Position numbers and translations under genes: made by a program. The notes below the pieces were generated by a model, which saw only the letters and a program-made list of their open reading frames with translations, was not told the DNA's origin and did not search any database. Below are positions 8,218 to 17,037 of a stretch of 64,000 bases of DNA, one piece after another (within the stretch, counting starts at the first letter, position 1; each line of letters begins with the position of its first letter). Origin of the DNA: Streptomyces sp. CB02056 (GTDB lineage: Bacteria > Actinomycetota > Actinomycetes > Streptomycetales > Streptomycetaceae); contig NZ_LIPD01000007.1 in the NCBI RefSeq assembly GCF_001905545.1, forward strand, positions 565,045 through 629,044. Direction: 5' to 3'.

Positions 8218-9957
8218 TCAGAAGATCAGTGGGTCGGCCCAGCCGGAGGCCAGCAGCCCGCACAGCAGCAGCGCGGCGGTGACGGCGACGGCCTCGGCCC
8301 GTCCGAACCCGAGGTCGGAGCGGCCCGGTGCGGGCGCGGCGACCTCACCGACGGCGGCACCCTTGCCCCCGTTGGTCCCGTTCAGCAGCGGCCACAGCTC
8401 CCGGATCAGCGGGACCATGGTGTAGGTGGTGAGCGCGAGCAGTCCGGCGAGCGCCCAGTACGGCCGCCAGCCGTACAGCAGCGCGGCCCGGACCAGCCCG
8501 GCGGCGCCCGCGAGGACGACGAGCCCGAGCCAGGCGACCCCGATCCGGGCGACGGTGCGGGCGAGCGTGCTGCCGCCGGAGACGGCGCCGGTGGGCACCC
8601 AGTCTGCGGAGCGGCGGCGCAGCGCGTGCGCGATGGCGACCACGTGGCAGAGCCCGCCGAGGAGTTGGACCCGGGTGACCTCGAAGCGCCAGCGGGTGCG
8701 GGACATCGCGGGCAGCAGCACCAGGGCGACCCAGATCGGCGGCAGGAACGGCAGCACCTGCCAGGGCTGGATCTCCTCGGGCCGGAAGAACAGCATGATC
8801 AGGGCGGGCAGCGGTACGGCGAAGACGTTCACCGCGCTGGTGACGTAGCCGAGGATGCCGTTCCAGAAGCAGAGCCGGGCGGACTTCGGCAGCGGGCCGC
8901 GGCGGAAGTCCGGGTCGCGGACGAGCGCCAGGGAGCCGAGGCACCAGCGGTACTGCTGGCTGATGAAGGCGGGCAGGCCGGTGGGCGACATGCCCTTGGC
9001 GACCAGCGCGGGGACGTAGCGGGTGGACCATCCGGCGCGGGCGAGGGCGAGGCCGGTGTAGAGGTCCTCGCTGTGGTCGATCTCGGCGAAGCCGCCGATC
9101 CGCTGCAGCGCGGCGCGGCGGTACAGGGCGTTGGTGCCGCAGCAGACGGTGCCGTCCTGCGCGTCCCGGGAGGGCTGGATCCAGCGGTAGAAGATCTCCT
9201 GGGTCGCTCCCGCGGCGCGTTCGAGCCAGGACATGTCGGCGTCCGTGTCGAAGCACTGCGGGCTCTGCACGATGCCGACCCCGGGGTTGTCGAGGTAGGG
9301 CACCAGGTGGTGCAGGAAGTCGGGGCGCGGGCAGAAGTCGGCGTCCAGGACGGCGACGATCTCGCCGGTGCCCTCGGCCAGGCCGTGGTTGAGGTTGCCG
9401 GCCTTCTTGAACCGGCCCCGGTCGGGGCGGGCGTGGTAGCGGAAGCCGTAGGACTCGGCGAGTTCGCGCACCTCGGGGCGGCCGGCGTCGTCGAGGACCA
9501 GGACGGTCAGCTCACCGGGCCACTGGACGGCCGCGGTGTACCGGTAGGCGTTGTCCAGGACGGCCAGCGGTTCGCCGGCGGTCGGCAGCAGCAGGTCCAC
9601 GCTCGGGGCGCGGGCGGGGCTCCAGGCGCGCAGCAGCAGGTCGTGCGAGTCGCGGGTGAAGCGCCGGGCGCGCTGGCCGTCGGTGAGCGAGAGCAGCCAG
9701 GTGGCCGCGTTGAGCACGGTGAGCACCAGGAAGGGCCAGAGCAGCGGCTTGCTGAGGGCGAACAGGCCGAGCGTGGCGGTGGCTCCCGCGTAGGAGAGGG
9801 TGGCGCAGAGCAGCACCCAGCGGCGCTGCGGGCCGAAGTACCAGTAGAGCTCCTCGTCGTCGGGCGGGCTGGGCAGCCGGTGGTCGTCGGGGTCCGCGGG
9901 TGTCCGGCGCGGACCGGTGTCGGGTGCGGGCATGGCGGTGCCATGGAGAACGGGCAT
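8218..9957 (-). CDS. Cellulose-synthase-like family 2 glycosyltransferase
   Basis: 579 residues from ATG 9957 (9933 and 10059 are alternatives; none has a strong ribosome binding site). Two N-terminal membrane segments are followed by a GT2 domain carrying the processive signature: VLVLDDAGRPE, VLDADFCP (DxD), HSEDLYTG (ED, catalytic base) and QQYRWC (QxxRW). Four to six membrane segments follow, the C-terminal ones forming the export channel. No PilZ domain is present. It should polymerise a beta-linked sugar chain at the membrane, using a UDP-sugar. The acyltransferase lies downstream, suggesting an acylated surface glycan. Confidence 0.87.
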   Translation of the reverse strand: MPVLHGTAMPAPDTGPRRTPADPDDHRLPSPPDDEELYWYFGPQRRWVLLCATLSYAGATATLGLFALSKPLLWPFLVLTVLNAATWLLSLTDGQRARRFTRDSHDLLLRAWSPARAPSVDLLLPTAGEPLAVLDNAYRYTAAVQWPGELTVLVLDDAGRPEVRELAESYGFRYHARPDRGRFKKAGNLNHGLAEGTGEIVAVLDADFCPRPDFLHHLVPYLDNPGVGIVQSPQCFDTDADMSWLERAAGATQEIFYRWIQPSRDAQDGTVCCGTNALYRRAALQRIGGFAEIDHSEDLYTGLALARAGWSTRYVPALVAKGMSPTGLPAFISQQYRWCLGSLALVRDPDFRRGPLPKSARLCFWNGILGYVTSAVNVFAVPLPALIMLFFRPEEIQPWQVLPFLPPIWVALVLLPAMSRTRWRFEVTRVQLLGGLCHVVAIAHALRRRSADWVPTGAVSGGSTLARTVARIGVAWLGLVVLAGAAGLVRAALLYGWRPYWALAGLLALTTYTMVPLIRELWPLLNGTNGGKGAAVGEVAAPAPGRSDLGFGRAEAVAVTAALLLCGLLASGWADPLIF

Positions 9958-10238
9958 GCGGAAATGGCCCCCCTGGGCAGCGGACGGAACGTGGCCGTTC
10001 GCACTCAGCCTCTCACATTGGCCTAGACCAATAATGAACGAGGTATGACATCTCCGCATCGCCCCAGCTCAGCGAGTTGACGGCAGATCACCTGCGGAAA
10101 CCCGGTCCAGCGGAACTGAACCGAACCCCGAGGACGGGCCGTTTCCGAGGCCGTCAACCACCGGTACGACTACTGGTACGACCACCCGGACGACCCGGCG
10201 CCGGCTCCCGCACAGCCGTCAACTTCCGTACATGGACG

Positions 10239-10817
10239 TCAATTCCCGGCGGACTCCGCCTTCAACTCCTTGACGAGGTGCGCGAACCGGAGGTCCGGCC
10301 GCCGCGGGATGCCGAAGCGCTCGTCGCCGTACGGGAACGGGCTGAACTCGCCGGTGCGCCGGAAGCCGCGCCGCTCGTACCAGGCGATCAGCTCGGCGCG
10401 CTGCTCGATCACCGTCATCTCCATCGCGCCGACGCCCCACTCCTCGCCCGCCACCCGCTCCGCCTCGGCCAGCACGGCCCGGCCGATGCCGCCGCCCTGG
10501 AGCCCGGGACGCACCGAGAACATGCCGAAGTAGGCCAGCCCGCCGCGCCGCTCCAGCTGGCAGCAGGCGACCAGCTCGCCGTCCCGCTCGGCGAGCAGCA
10601 CCACACCGTCGGGGTGGCCCACGGCCTCGGCGACGGCCTCCGGGTTGGTGCGCCGGCCGCCCAGCAGGTCCGCCTCCGTGGTCCACCCGGCCCGGCTGGA
10701 GTCGCCCCGGTAGGCGGACTCGACCAGCGCGACCAGCGCCGGGACGTCGGCGGGCGTGGCGGGCCGGAACACGGGCTCCCCGGCGGGCCGGGCGGAGTCG
10801 GTGGCGGTCTCGATCAT
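10239..10817 (-). CDS. GNAT-family N-acetyltransferase
   Basis: 192 residues from ATG 10817 after GAGGAGAG. The acetyl-CoA loop is in VRPGLQGGGIGRAVLAEAE (R/Q-x-x-G-x-G/A pattern), preceded by the beta-4 strand YFGMFS and followed by AWYERRGFRRTGEF. The C-terminus (FPYGDERFGIPRRPDLRFAHLVKEL) is like that of small-molecule acetyltransferases. Substrate unknown. It diverges from the GH25 muramidase. Confidence 0.82.
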   Translation of the reverse strand: MIETATDSARPAGEPVFRPATPADVPALVALVESAYRGDSSRAGWTTEADLLGGRRTNPEAVAEAVGHPDGVVLLAERDGELVACCQLERRGGLAYFGMFSVRPGLQGGGIGRAVLAEAERVAGEEWGVGAMEMTVIEQRAELIAWYERRGFRRTGEFSPFPYGDERFGIPRRPDLRFAHLVKELKAESAGN

Positions 10818-11162
10818 GGGTGGTCTCTCCTCACGTGCAGGGGGCCGCCCGTGGTGGCCGGCCCGCGGGCATCGTGCCACAGCGCCCCCGCCGCACCCGG
10901 CGCCGCCTCCGCTGCCCGCCCCTCCCCCGGCCCCCTCCGCCGGCTCCTCCGTCGCCCCCGTCCCGGGGCCGGCCGCACCGGCAGAACCGGCAACGCCGGT
11001 TGCCGGTCCTGGCGTTCCGACCGAGGTGACGTGCGTTCACCATGTGAAAAAAGATGCCTGGTGGCGGTGCCAGGTACATGGCTACTCTGCGGTACGGCCG
11101 GTCAGACCCCGGCCGAACCGGGTCATTTCGACCTTCCCCACGCTCGGACCAGAGGAGTGCTC
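10818..11162. promoter_or_regulatory. Divergent promoter region between the GNAT and GH25 genes, with strong inverted repeats
   Basis: 345 bases with no supported gene. It contains a perfect 9-bp inverted repeat with a 4-base loop (ACCGGCAAC/GTTGCCGGT, 10986-11007), an operator-like TTCAC-CAT-GTGAA (11036-11048), and a stem CGGCCGG/CCGGCCG (about 11097-11117) in the muramidase leader. I compared the leader with the c-di-AMP (ydaO) riboswitch often found before Streptomyces cell-wall hydrolases and did not find its conserved blocks. Confidence 0.5.
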
Positions 11163-12071
11163 ATGCCCCGCTCTTCCCGCTCCGCCCGCACCGCGGCCAC
11201 CGCCGCGAGCACCGCCGCGGCCGCCAGACCGGCCCGCCGACGCCTGCCCGCACTGGCCGCCCTCGCCGCCGCGACCGCGCTGGTCGCCGGCGCCGCCGCC
11301 CCCGCGTACGCGGCCGACCCCGCCCCGGTCGCCCCCGTCGCCGAGGGCCGTCCCGGCTTCCACCCCGAGCAGGACTTCGCCGGCTCCACCGTCGCCGCCC
11401 GCGAGGGGCGAAGCACCGCCGCCCCGTTCGCCTCCCTCGCCGCCACCCAGACCCCGGGGCTGGACGTCTCCGGCTACCAGGGCAACGTCAACTGGTCCTC
11501 GGTGGCGGCCAACGGCGCCAAGTTCGCCTACGTCAAGGCGACCGAGGGCACCGGCTACACCAACCCGTCCTTCGCCCAGCAGTACAACGGCTCGTACAAC
11601 GCCGGCCTGGTCCGCGGCGCCTACCACTTCGCGCTGCCGAACGCCTCCTCCGGCGCCACCCAGGCCAACTACTTCGTCAGCCACGGCGGCGGCTGGTCCG
11701 CCGACGGCAAGACCCTGCCGCCCGCGCTGGACATCGAGTACAACCCCTACGGCGCCACCTGCTACGGCCTCAGCCAGAGCGCCATGGTCAGCTGGATCCG
11801 CGACTTCAGCAACACCGTGCACTCCCGCACCGGCCGCTACCCCACCATCTACACCACCACCAACTGGTGGAGCCAGTGCACCGGCGACAACGGCGGCTTC
11901 GGCACCACCAACCCGCTCTGGATAGCCCGCTACGCCTCCTCCGTCGGCACCCTGCCGAACGGCTGGGGCTACCAGACCTTCTGGCAGTTCGCCGACTCCG
12001 GCACCTTCCCCGGTGACCAGAACTACTTCAACGGCGCGGCCGACCGCCTCCGCGCCCTCGCCCTGGGCTGA
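11163..12071 (+). CDS. Secreted GH25 muramidase (lysozyme)
   Basis: 302 residues from ATG 11163 after AGAGGAG. An unusually long, Arg/Ala-rich signal region ends at about residue 52 (AAAPAYAADP). The GH25 domain starts at GLDVSGYQGNVNW (first catalytic Asp), then KATEGTGYTNPSF, GAYHFALP, and PALDIEYNPYG with the DxE catalytic pair, and ends QTFWQFADSGTFPGDQNYFNG. It hydrolyses the bond between N-acetylmuramic acid and N-acetylglucosamine in peptidoglycan. No separate wall-binding domain. Likely roles are remodelling of its own wall or lysis of other bacteria. Confidence 0.92.
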   Translation: MPRSSRSARTAATAASTAAAARPARRRLPALAALAAATALVAGAAAPAYAADPAPVAPVAEGRPGFHPEQDFAGSTVAAREGRSTAAPFASLAATQTPGLDVSGYQGNVNWSSVAANGAKFAYVKATEGTGYTNPSFAQQYNGSYNAGLVRGAYHFALPNASSGATQANYFVSHGGGWSADGKTLPPALDIEYNPYGATCYGLSQSAMVSWIRDFSNTVHSRTGRYPTIYTTTNWWSQCTGDNGGFGTTNPLWIARYASSVGTLPNGWGYQTFWQFADSGTFPGDQNYFNGAADRLRALALG

Positions 12072-12083
12072 CCCCGCGCAAGA

Positions 12084-12115
12084 ACGTCGCCCCCGGCCTG
12101 GACCGGGGGCGACGT
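12084..12115. terminator. Bidirectional terminator
   Basis: Perfect 13-bp stem (ACGTCGCCCCCGG and its complement) with a 6-base loop, between the convergent muramidase and M1 peptidase genes. Confidence 0.8.
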
Positions 12116-12138
12116 CCGGGATGTACGGATGTCCGGGC

Positions 12139-13974
12139 TCAGCCGTCGATGCGGTGCTGGCTCCAGAAGGAGCTCAGGTCCACCGTGGTGGCGGCCTGGG
12201 CCGCGGCCTTGAACTCCGCGGTGGTGGAGACGCCGTACCAGTGCGCCTGCGCGTAGTTCCGCAGCAGCGTGGTCATCGCGCTGTCGCCGATCGTCCGGCG
12301 CAGGTCGTGCAGGGCGCACTTGCCGTAGCCGTAGACGACCGTCGAGTAGCGCGAGGAGTTGGCGTCCCAGTACGCCATCGAGTTGGTGATCCGCTCCGCC
12401 GAGGACGCCCAGGAGACGCTGTTCCAGCAGCCGTTGCCGGTCTTGCCGAGGGCGAGGTCGGTGGCGTAGTCGGTGAAGGCCTCGTCCAGCCAGGGGCCGT
12501 TGTACTCGTCGTCGCCGACGATGCCGTACCACCACTGGTGGCCGATCTCGTGGGTGAGCGCCGTGGTGCTGACCAGGTCGAGGACGAAGCCCGGGTACTC
12601 CATGCCGCCGAACCAGAAGTTGTTGTCGAGCACCGCGTCCAACTCGCCGTACGGGTAGGCGCCGAAGCGCTGGGCGTGGGCGTCGACCGCCGAGGTCGCG
12701 GTGGAGAGCATCGACTGGGAGTCGGCCGCGCTGATGCCCGCCACCGAGTAGACGTTGACCTTCACCCCGGCGGCGGAGGTGCCGGAGATCCTCGTGAACG
12801 GCCCGGCGCCCCAGGCGAAGTCGCGCACCTTGCTCGCGGTCGCCTTGGTGACGGTCCGCCCGGCCGTGCCGGGGGTGTCCACCGAGGTGCCGGTCGCGGG
12901 CACCAGCAGACCGCTCGGGTGGTCCAGGGTGACGGCGAAGTCCGCGGCCACCGAGTAGAAGGACTCGCCGTTGTTGGTGTACGGGTCGAGGTGCCAGCCG
13001 GCCGCGTCCCGTATCGCCAGGACGGGCAGGGCGTTGCCGAGGAAGTTGTACGCGCCGTCGTGGCCGAAGCGGTCCGCGCCGCTCGGCACGGTGATGCCGA
13101 GGTCGAAGGCGACGGTGCCGCTCTGGCCCTGGGCGAGCGGGGCCGGCAGGGTGATCTTGAGCGCGGTGCAGTTCACCGTGAGCGGTGAGGGCGTGCCGCC
13201 GGTCACGTTGGTCACCGTGATCGGGGTGCTGGGGCAGCTGCCGTGGGCGTTGTCCCACAGCCGCAGGTACACCTCGTTCAGCGGGTCGGGCGAGGCGTTG
13301 GTGAACGTCACGCTCTCGTGCCCGGTCCAACTGCCGCCGGAGGAGTCGCTGGTGAGGCCGACGGTGTACGTCGGCGCGACCGGGGTGCGGGTCGGGTCGC
13401 CGGGCTGGGGCGACGTGCCGCCGCCGGAGACGTCCAGGGTGACGTCGTCCAGCACGAAGCTGGTCTGCAGGCTGGCGTCCTCGACGCCGGTGAAGGCGAG
13501 CGTCACGGACTGGCCGGCGAAGGCGGAGACGTCGAGCGTCCTGTGCACGTACCCGGCCTTCGCGTCCAGGTTGGAGTAGGTGGCCAGGGTGGTGGAGCCG
13601 AGTTTGACGGTCAGCTTGTCGTACGCGGTGCTGCCGGTCGTCTCGGCGGTGTCGACGTGCAGCCAGAACCCGAGCGTCGCGGTGCCGCACCCGGCGGGGA
13701 GGGTGACGGACTGCGAGAGCGTGTCGGTGTGGCTGGAGCCGTAGCCGTCGAGCCAGGCGTAGGAGCTGCCGGAGTGGGCGCTCTGGCCGGTGTCGGCGGT
13801 GATCGCGCCGCTCGGCGCCGACCAGGACGAACCACCGGACTCGAAACCGCCGTTGGCCACCACCTGGGCGGGTGTGCAGTCCGCGGCGCTCGCCACATTG
13901 GGGGTGGCGAGCGCCGCGAGGCCGGTCGCCGCGAACAGGGCGGCGCCGGTCAGGGCAGGCAGGAGTCTTCTCAT
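12139..13974 (-). CDS. Secreted M1-family zinc aminopeptidase
   Basis: 611 residues. Signal peptide to about residue 28 (ATPNVASAAD). Residues about 30-180 form a jelly-roll-like beta domain with FESGGSSWSAPSG, similar to carbohydrate-binding modules. The M1 region follows, with the zinc motif HEIGHQWWYG and, 18 residues on, LDEAFTDYATD (third ligand Glu). The usual GxMEN substrate motif appears as GGMEYPGFV. The enzyme should remove N-terminal residues from extracellular peptides, or act as a mini-M1 lacking the C-terminal helical domain. ATG 13974 has GAGAGG upstream. Convergent with the GH25 gene. Confidence 0.88.
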   Translation of the reverse strand: MRRLLPALTGAALFAATGLAALATPNVASAADCTPAQVVANGGFESGGSSWSAPSGAITADTGQSAHSGSSYAWLDGYGSSHTDTLSQSVTLPAGCGTATLGFWLHVDTAETTGSTAYDKLTVKLGSTTLATYSNLDAKAGYVHRTLDVSAFAGQSVTLAFTGVEDASLQTSFVLDDVTLDVSGGGTSPQPGDPTRTPVAPTYTVGLTSDSSGGSWTGHESVTFTNASPDPLNEVYLRLWDNAHGSCPSTPITVTNVTGGTPSPLTVNCTALKITLPAPLAQGQSGTVAFDLGITVPSGADRFGHDGAYNFLGNALPVLAIRDAAGWHLDPYTNNGESFYSVAADFAVTLDHPSGLLVPATGTSVDTPGTAGRTVTKATASKVRDFAWGAGPFTRISGTSAAGVKVNVYSVAGISAADSQSMLSTATSAVDAHAQRFGAYPYGELDAVLDNNFWFGGMEYPGFVLDLVSTTALTHEIGHQWWYGIVGDDEYNGPWLDEAFTDYATDLALGKTGNGCWNSVSWASSAERITNSMAYWDANSSRYSTVVYGYGKCALHDLRRTIGDSAMTTLLRNYAQAHWYGVSTTAEFKAAAQAATTVDLSSFWSQHRIDG

Positions 13975-14084
13975 CGGAGCCTCTCGTGGGGAGCGGGCCG
14001 GGAGCAGCAGCGTGACAGCAAACCCGCACCTTTGAAAGGCTCATGACATGAGACGCATACGCCTCACCCCACCCGACGGAAGCC

Positions 14085-14714
14085 CTACCGCAGCACCGGG
14101 AGCACCGCCTCGGCGCTACGGCCGGTCGCCGCCTCGATGAAGGCCACCGGGTCGGCCACCTCCGCCAGCAGGGCGCGGGTGAAGTGCAGCGCCCCCTCGG
14201 CGGGCGGCGGGCCGCCGACGGCCGCGATCAGGTCGAGCAGGTGGACGGTCGCCTCCATCAGCGCCACCTCGCCGAGCGCGCCGACCGTCACGCTGCCGAG
14301 CAGCGGGTGCGCCACCGTGGCCCCCGGCGGCAGGTCCGCGAGGCCGGCCAGCGCCGCCGGGCCCTCGACGCCGAACCGGGCGATCAGCACGGCGGGTTCG
14401 GCCACCTCGGCGGTCCGCTTCGCCGCCTCGGCGACCTGCCCGGCGGCGGTGTGGGCGATGCCGCCCGGCCGGTTGTAGGCACGCAGGATGCCGGCCCCGT
14501 CGGCCACCTCGGCCGGCGTGTCCAGGACGGCCGCGCGCAGCCCGGTGAACATCTCCGGCACCGGTGCCACGTGCGCGAACAGCTCCCGTACGGTCCACTC
14601 GGGCAGCCGGGTGGGACGGTCCCAGTCCTCGGCGGCCAGGGCCGCGCCCCGCTCCGCCCAGGAGGACCAGGCCTCCGCCAACAGCACGCGCACGGGATCG
14701 TTCTGACTGTTCAT
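14085..14714 (-). CDS. Mycothiol-dependent maleylpyruvate-isomerase-fold (DinB-like) protein
   Basis: 209 residues from ATG 14714. The N-terminal helical bundle pattern DWDRPTRLPEWTVRELFAHVA and the later EATVHLLDLIAAVG supply the His residues that bind metal in this family, matching the TIGR03083-type proteins of actinomycetes. Members are thought to use mycothiol, a low-molecular thiol of actinobacteria. Substrate unknown. It diverges from the exporter at 14918 with about 100 bases between coding starts. Confidence 0.75.
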   Translation of the reverse strand: MNSQNDPVRVLLAEAWSSWAERGAALAAEDWDRPTRLPEWTVRELFAHVAPVPEMFTGLRAAVLDTPAEVADGAGILRAYNRPGGIAHTAAGQVAEAAKRTAEVAEPAVLIARFGVEGPAALAGLADLPPGATVAHPLLGSVTVGALGEVALMEATVHLLDLIAAVGGPPPAEGALHFTRALLAEVADPVAFIEAATGRSAEAVLPVLR

Positions 14715-14917
14715 CGGCTCTCCTCGGGACGGTGATCACGGGATCGCCCCACGCTATCCCGGGCCCGCGGAAAGCCGTTTGCCACCCCCGCCCCGGGCCG
14801 TCACCATCGACCCATGACCGTCTCCGCCACCCGCCCGCTGCCCGTACCCGCCGCCACCCGCCCGGCCCCGGTCCAGCAGCAGCCCGGCCGCCCCCGGAGG
14901 CCCGACGCCCCCCGCGC

Positions 14918-15532
14918 GTGAGGGCCGCGCTGGCCGCGGGGCTGCTCGCCGGGCTCGGCGTGGCCGTCCCGGTGGGGGCCGTCGGGGCCTACCTGGTGTC
15001 GCTCACCGCACGCACCTCGCTGCGCACCGGCGCCTGCGCCGCCCTCGGCGTGGCCACCGCGGACGGGCTGTACGCCCTGCTCGCGGCGGCCGGCGGCACC
15101 GGCCTCGCACCGCTGCTCGAACCGGTCGCCCGGCCGCTGCGGATCGCCTCCGCCCTGGTGCTGCTCGCCCTGGCCGCCCGGACGGCCGCCACCGCACTGC
15201 GCGGCCGCTCCGGCCCCGCCGCCGGACCGCGGCCGTCGCCGCCCACCCCCGCCCGGGCCTTCCTCACCCTGCTGGGCATCACCCTGCTGAACCCGCTCAC
15301 CGTGCTCTACTTCGCCGCCCTGGTGCTCGGCGGCGGCAGCCAGGACGGCGTCCCCGCCAGGGCCGCCTTCACCCTCGGCGCCTTCGCCGCCTCCGCCTGC
15401 TGGCAACTGCTGCTGGCCTCCGGCGGCGCCCTGCTCGGCCGGGCCCTCACCGGCCCGCGCGGCCGGCTGCTCACCGCCCTCGGCTCCGCCGCCCTGGTCG
15501 CCGCCCTCGCCGTCCGACTGCTGCTCGACTGA
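14918..15532 (+). CDS. LysE-family amino-acid exporter-like membrane protein
   Basis: 204 residues from GTG 14918. Six hydrophobic segments; the first reads AGLLAGLGVAVPVGAVGAYLVSLT, containing the P-x-G typical of LysE/RhtB. The segment GITLLNPLTVLYFAALVLGG matches the conserved 'NP' helix of the family. It should export an amino acid or related compound. The start is uncertain: GGAGG is 17 bases upstream, and a 35-codon frame (14814-14921) ends with its TGA overlapping this GTG, so coupling to a leader peptide is possible. Confidence 0.72.
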   Translation: MRAALAAGLLAGLGVAVPVGAVGAYLVSLTARTSLRTGACAALGVATADGLYALLAAAGGTGLAPLLEPVARPLRIASALVLLALAARTAATALRGRSGPAAGPRPSPPTPARAFLTLLGITLLNPLTVLYFAALVLGGGSQDGVPARAAFTLGAFAASACWQLLLASGGALLGRALTGPRGRLLTALGSAALVAALAVRLLLD

Positions 15533-15876
15533 GGCCGGCGCCGGGCGTGGTGACCGGCGCCGCCGGGTCGGACGCGCTCAGCGACCGGGCGCCGGAAGGA
15601 GGTTGGCGAGCGGGTGCGGAGTGGCGTCACACACCGCGACCGGCCCCGCCACCCCGGTCGCCGCCCCCACCACCCCTCCCCCGGTCATCTGACCAGCGGG
15701 ATCGGCAGCACCGCCGCCGCGCGGCCGCGCGCCCGTTTACGTCCTATTCCTCCCTTGTATCCTGGTTCTGTATCCGCTGAGTGACGTCCGCCGAAGACCC
15801 AGCCCGGCAGCGGGCCCCGCGCCCAAGCCGAGCCGACCGCCCGACGACGCCGCCACCGACCCGGAGGAGTGCGGAG
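15533..15876. promoter_or_regulatory. Upstream region of the TetR gene, with 13-bp-spaced direct repeats
   Basis: 344 bases with no supported gene. GGCGCC-containing complementary segments just after the exporter stop (15536-15570) may terminate it. At 15753-15759 and 15766-15772 are the direct repeats CCTTGTA and TTCTGTA, each followed by TCC and exactly 13 bases apart, about 105-125 bases before the TetR start. They resemble the CCTCGTA repeats at 20912-20938 (other strand). Confidence 0.5.
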
Positions 15877-16599
15877 ATGGCCGAGCAGGACGCCCCCGAG
15901 AGGCGGGGCCGACTGAGCCGCCCGCTGGTACTGGGCGCCGCCGTGGCCCTGGTCGACCGCGAGGGCCTGGCCGCGCTGACCATGCGCAGGCTGGCCGCCG
16001 ATCTCGGCGTGGAGTCGATGGCCCTGTACCGCTACACCCCGGGCAAGGAGGCGCTGATCGACGGCCTGGTCGAGGCCTACTTCGACGAGATCAACGCCCG
16101 GCTGCGGGCCGGCGCCGCCCGCGGCCCGCACGAGGACGGCTGGCGCGCCGAACTGCGCCGGATCGCCCGGGCGTTCGCCGCCACCGCGCACGCCCACCCC
16201 GAGATCCTGCCGCTGGTCGCGACCCGCCCGCTGGCCGTCCCGGTGGCCCGCCGCCCGGCCTCGGTGCTGGAGCTCACCGAGCACATCCTGGCCGTGCTCG
16301 GCCGGGCCGGCTTCGACGACGCCGGCGCGCTGACCGTCTACCGCACCTTCGTCGCCTGGAACCTCGGCTGCCTGCTGGTGGACAAGCGCCAGGTGGTCGA
16401 CAACCCGAACGAGCCGGACCCGGCCCTGCGGCTCGGCCTGCACCGGCTGCCCGCCGCCGACTACCCCAGACTGCGCGCCCTGGTGCCCCGGTTCTCCGAC
16501 TTCGACGACGAGGCCGAGATGCTGAGCGGCCTGGACAGCCTGCTCGACGGGATGCCCGAGCCGCCCCTTGACGGCTTCTACCGCGGCGACGCATCCTGA
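15877..16599 (+). CDS. TetR-family transcriptional regulator with TetR-class C-terminal domain
   Basis: 240 residues from ATG 15877 after GGAGGAG. The helix-turn-helix is near residues 12-60: LGAAVALVDREGLAALTMRRLAADLGVESMALYRYTPGKEALIDGLVE. The C-terminal ligand domain (ELRRIARAFAATAHAHPEILPLV..) is of the TetR_C_1 type. An ATCCT-G-AGGAT palindrome covers its stop codon. It lies directly before the small gene/M14 peptidase operon in the same direction; motif sharing suggests it may regulate that operon and the BNR operon (see findings). Confidence 0.85.
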   Translation: MAEQDAPERRGRLSRPLVLGAAVALVDREGLAALTMRRLAADLGVESMALYRYTPGKEALIDGLVEAYFDEINARLRAGAARGPHEDGWRAELRRIARAFAATAHAHPEILPLVATRPLAVPVARRPASVLELTEHILAVLGRAGFDDAGALTVYRTFVAWNLGCLLVDKRQVVDNPNEPDPALRLGLHRLPAADYPRLRALVPRFSDFDDEAEMLSGLDSLLDGMPEPPLDGFYRGDAS

Positions 16600-16602
16600 G
16601 GA

Positions 16603-16616
16603 TACGAGGTACACGT
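16603..16616 (+). promoter_or_regulatory. TACGAGGTACACGT motif upstream of the M14 operon
   Basis: A 14-base motif immediately after the TetR gene and 78 bases before the start of the small gene at 16694. The same motif (TACGAGGNACACGT) occurs twice in tandem at 20912-20938, upstream of the BNR operon, in the same plus-strand orientation although that operon is read from the minus strand. Confidence 0.5.
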
Positions 16617-16693
16617 CGGACATATCCGCTTGAATCCGGCACCGCTGAGCCGGCCGTGGGCCGCGCTCCCCCGGCGCCCGAGAAGAGGTCGCC

Positions 16694-17023
16694 ATGTCCG
16701 CCGTTCCCACCCGACCGCCCCGACCCGACATTCTGCGCCTCCGCGTCACCGCCAGGGACCCGGAGGTCCTGCGCGCCCTGCTGCGCGAGGCCCGCCCCGA
16801 CACCGGTGGCCGCCCGCACGTCGAACCGGACGGCAGCGTCGGCATCGACGTCTACGCCCCGGAGGACCGGATCGCCGCCCTCGAACGCGAGGGCGTCACC
16901 GTCACCCGGATCGGCAACGCCAGCGAGGCCGGCCGCGCCGCCCAGGCCGAGGTCGGCACCGGCGACCGGTTCGCCGCCGCCGACGCCGTCCCGCACGGCC
17001 TCGCCGCCAAGCCCGCCGGCTGA
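16694..17023 (+). CDS. Small protein with carboxypeptidase-propeptide-like fold, partner of the M14 peptidase
   Basis: 109 residues from ATG 16694 (GAGAAGAGG upstream). The alternating pattern LRVTARDPEVLRALLREA...HVEPDGSVGIDVYAPEDRIAALEREGVTVTRIGNAS suggests a beta-alpha-beta fold such as the activation segment of M14 carboxypeptidases, here encoded alone. The last 35 residues are Ala-rich. No signal peptide. The peptidase gene starts 14 bases after its stop, so the two are co-transcribed. A chaperone or inhibitor role is inference from this position. Confidence 0.6.
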   Translation: MSAVPTRPPRPDILRLRVTARDPEVLRALLREARPDTGGRPHVEPDGSVGIDVYAPEDRIAALEREGVTVTRIGNASEAGRAAQAEVGTGDRFAAADAVPHGLAAKPAG

Positions 17024-17037
17024 CCCGGGAGGTCGTC

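Noticed and set aside
11030..11162. Possible c-di-AMP (ydaO) riboswitch before the GH25 gene
   Set aside because: Expected by analogy with other Streptomyces hydrolases, but the conserved core blocks could not be found.
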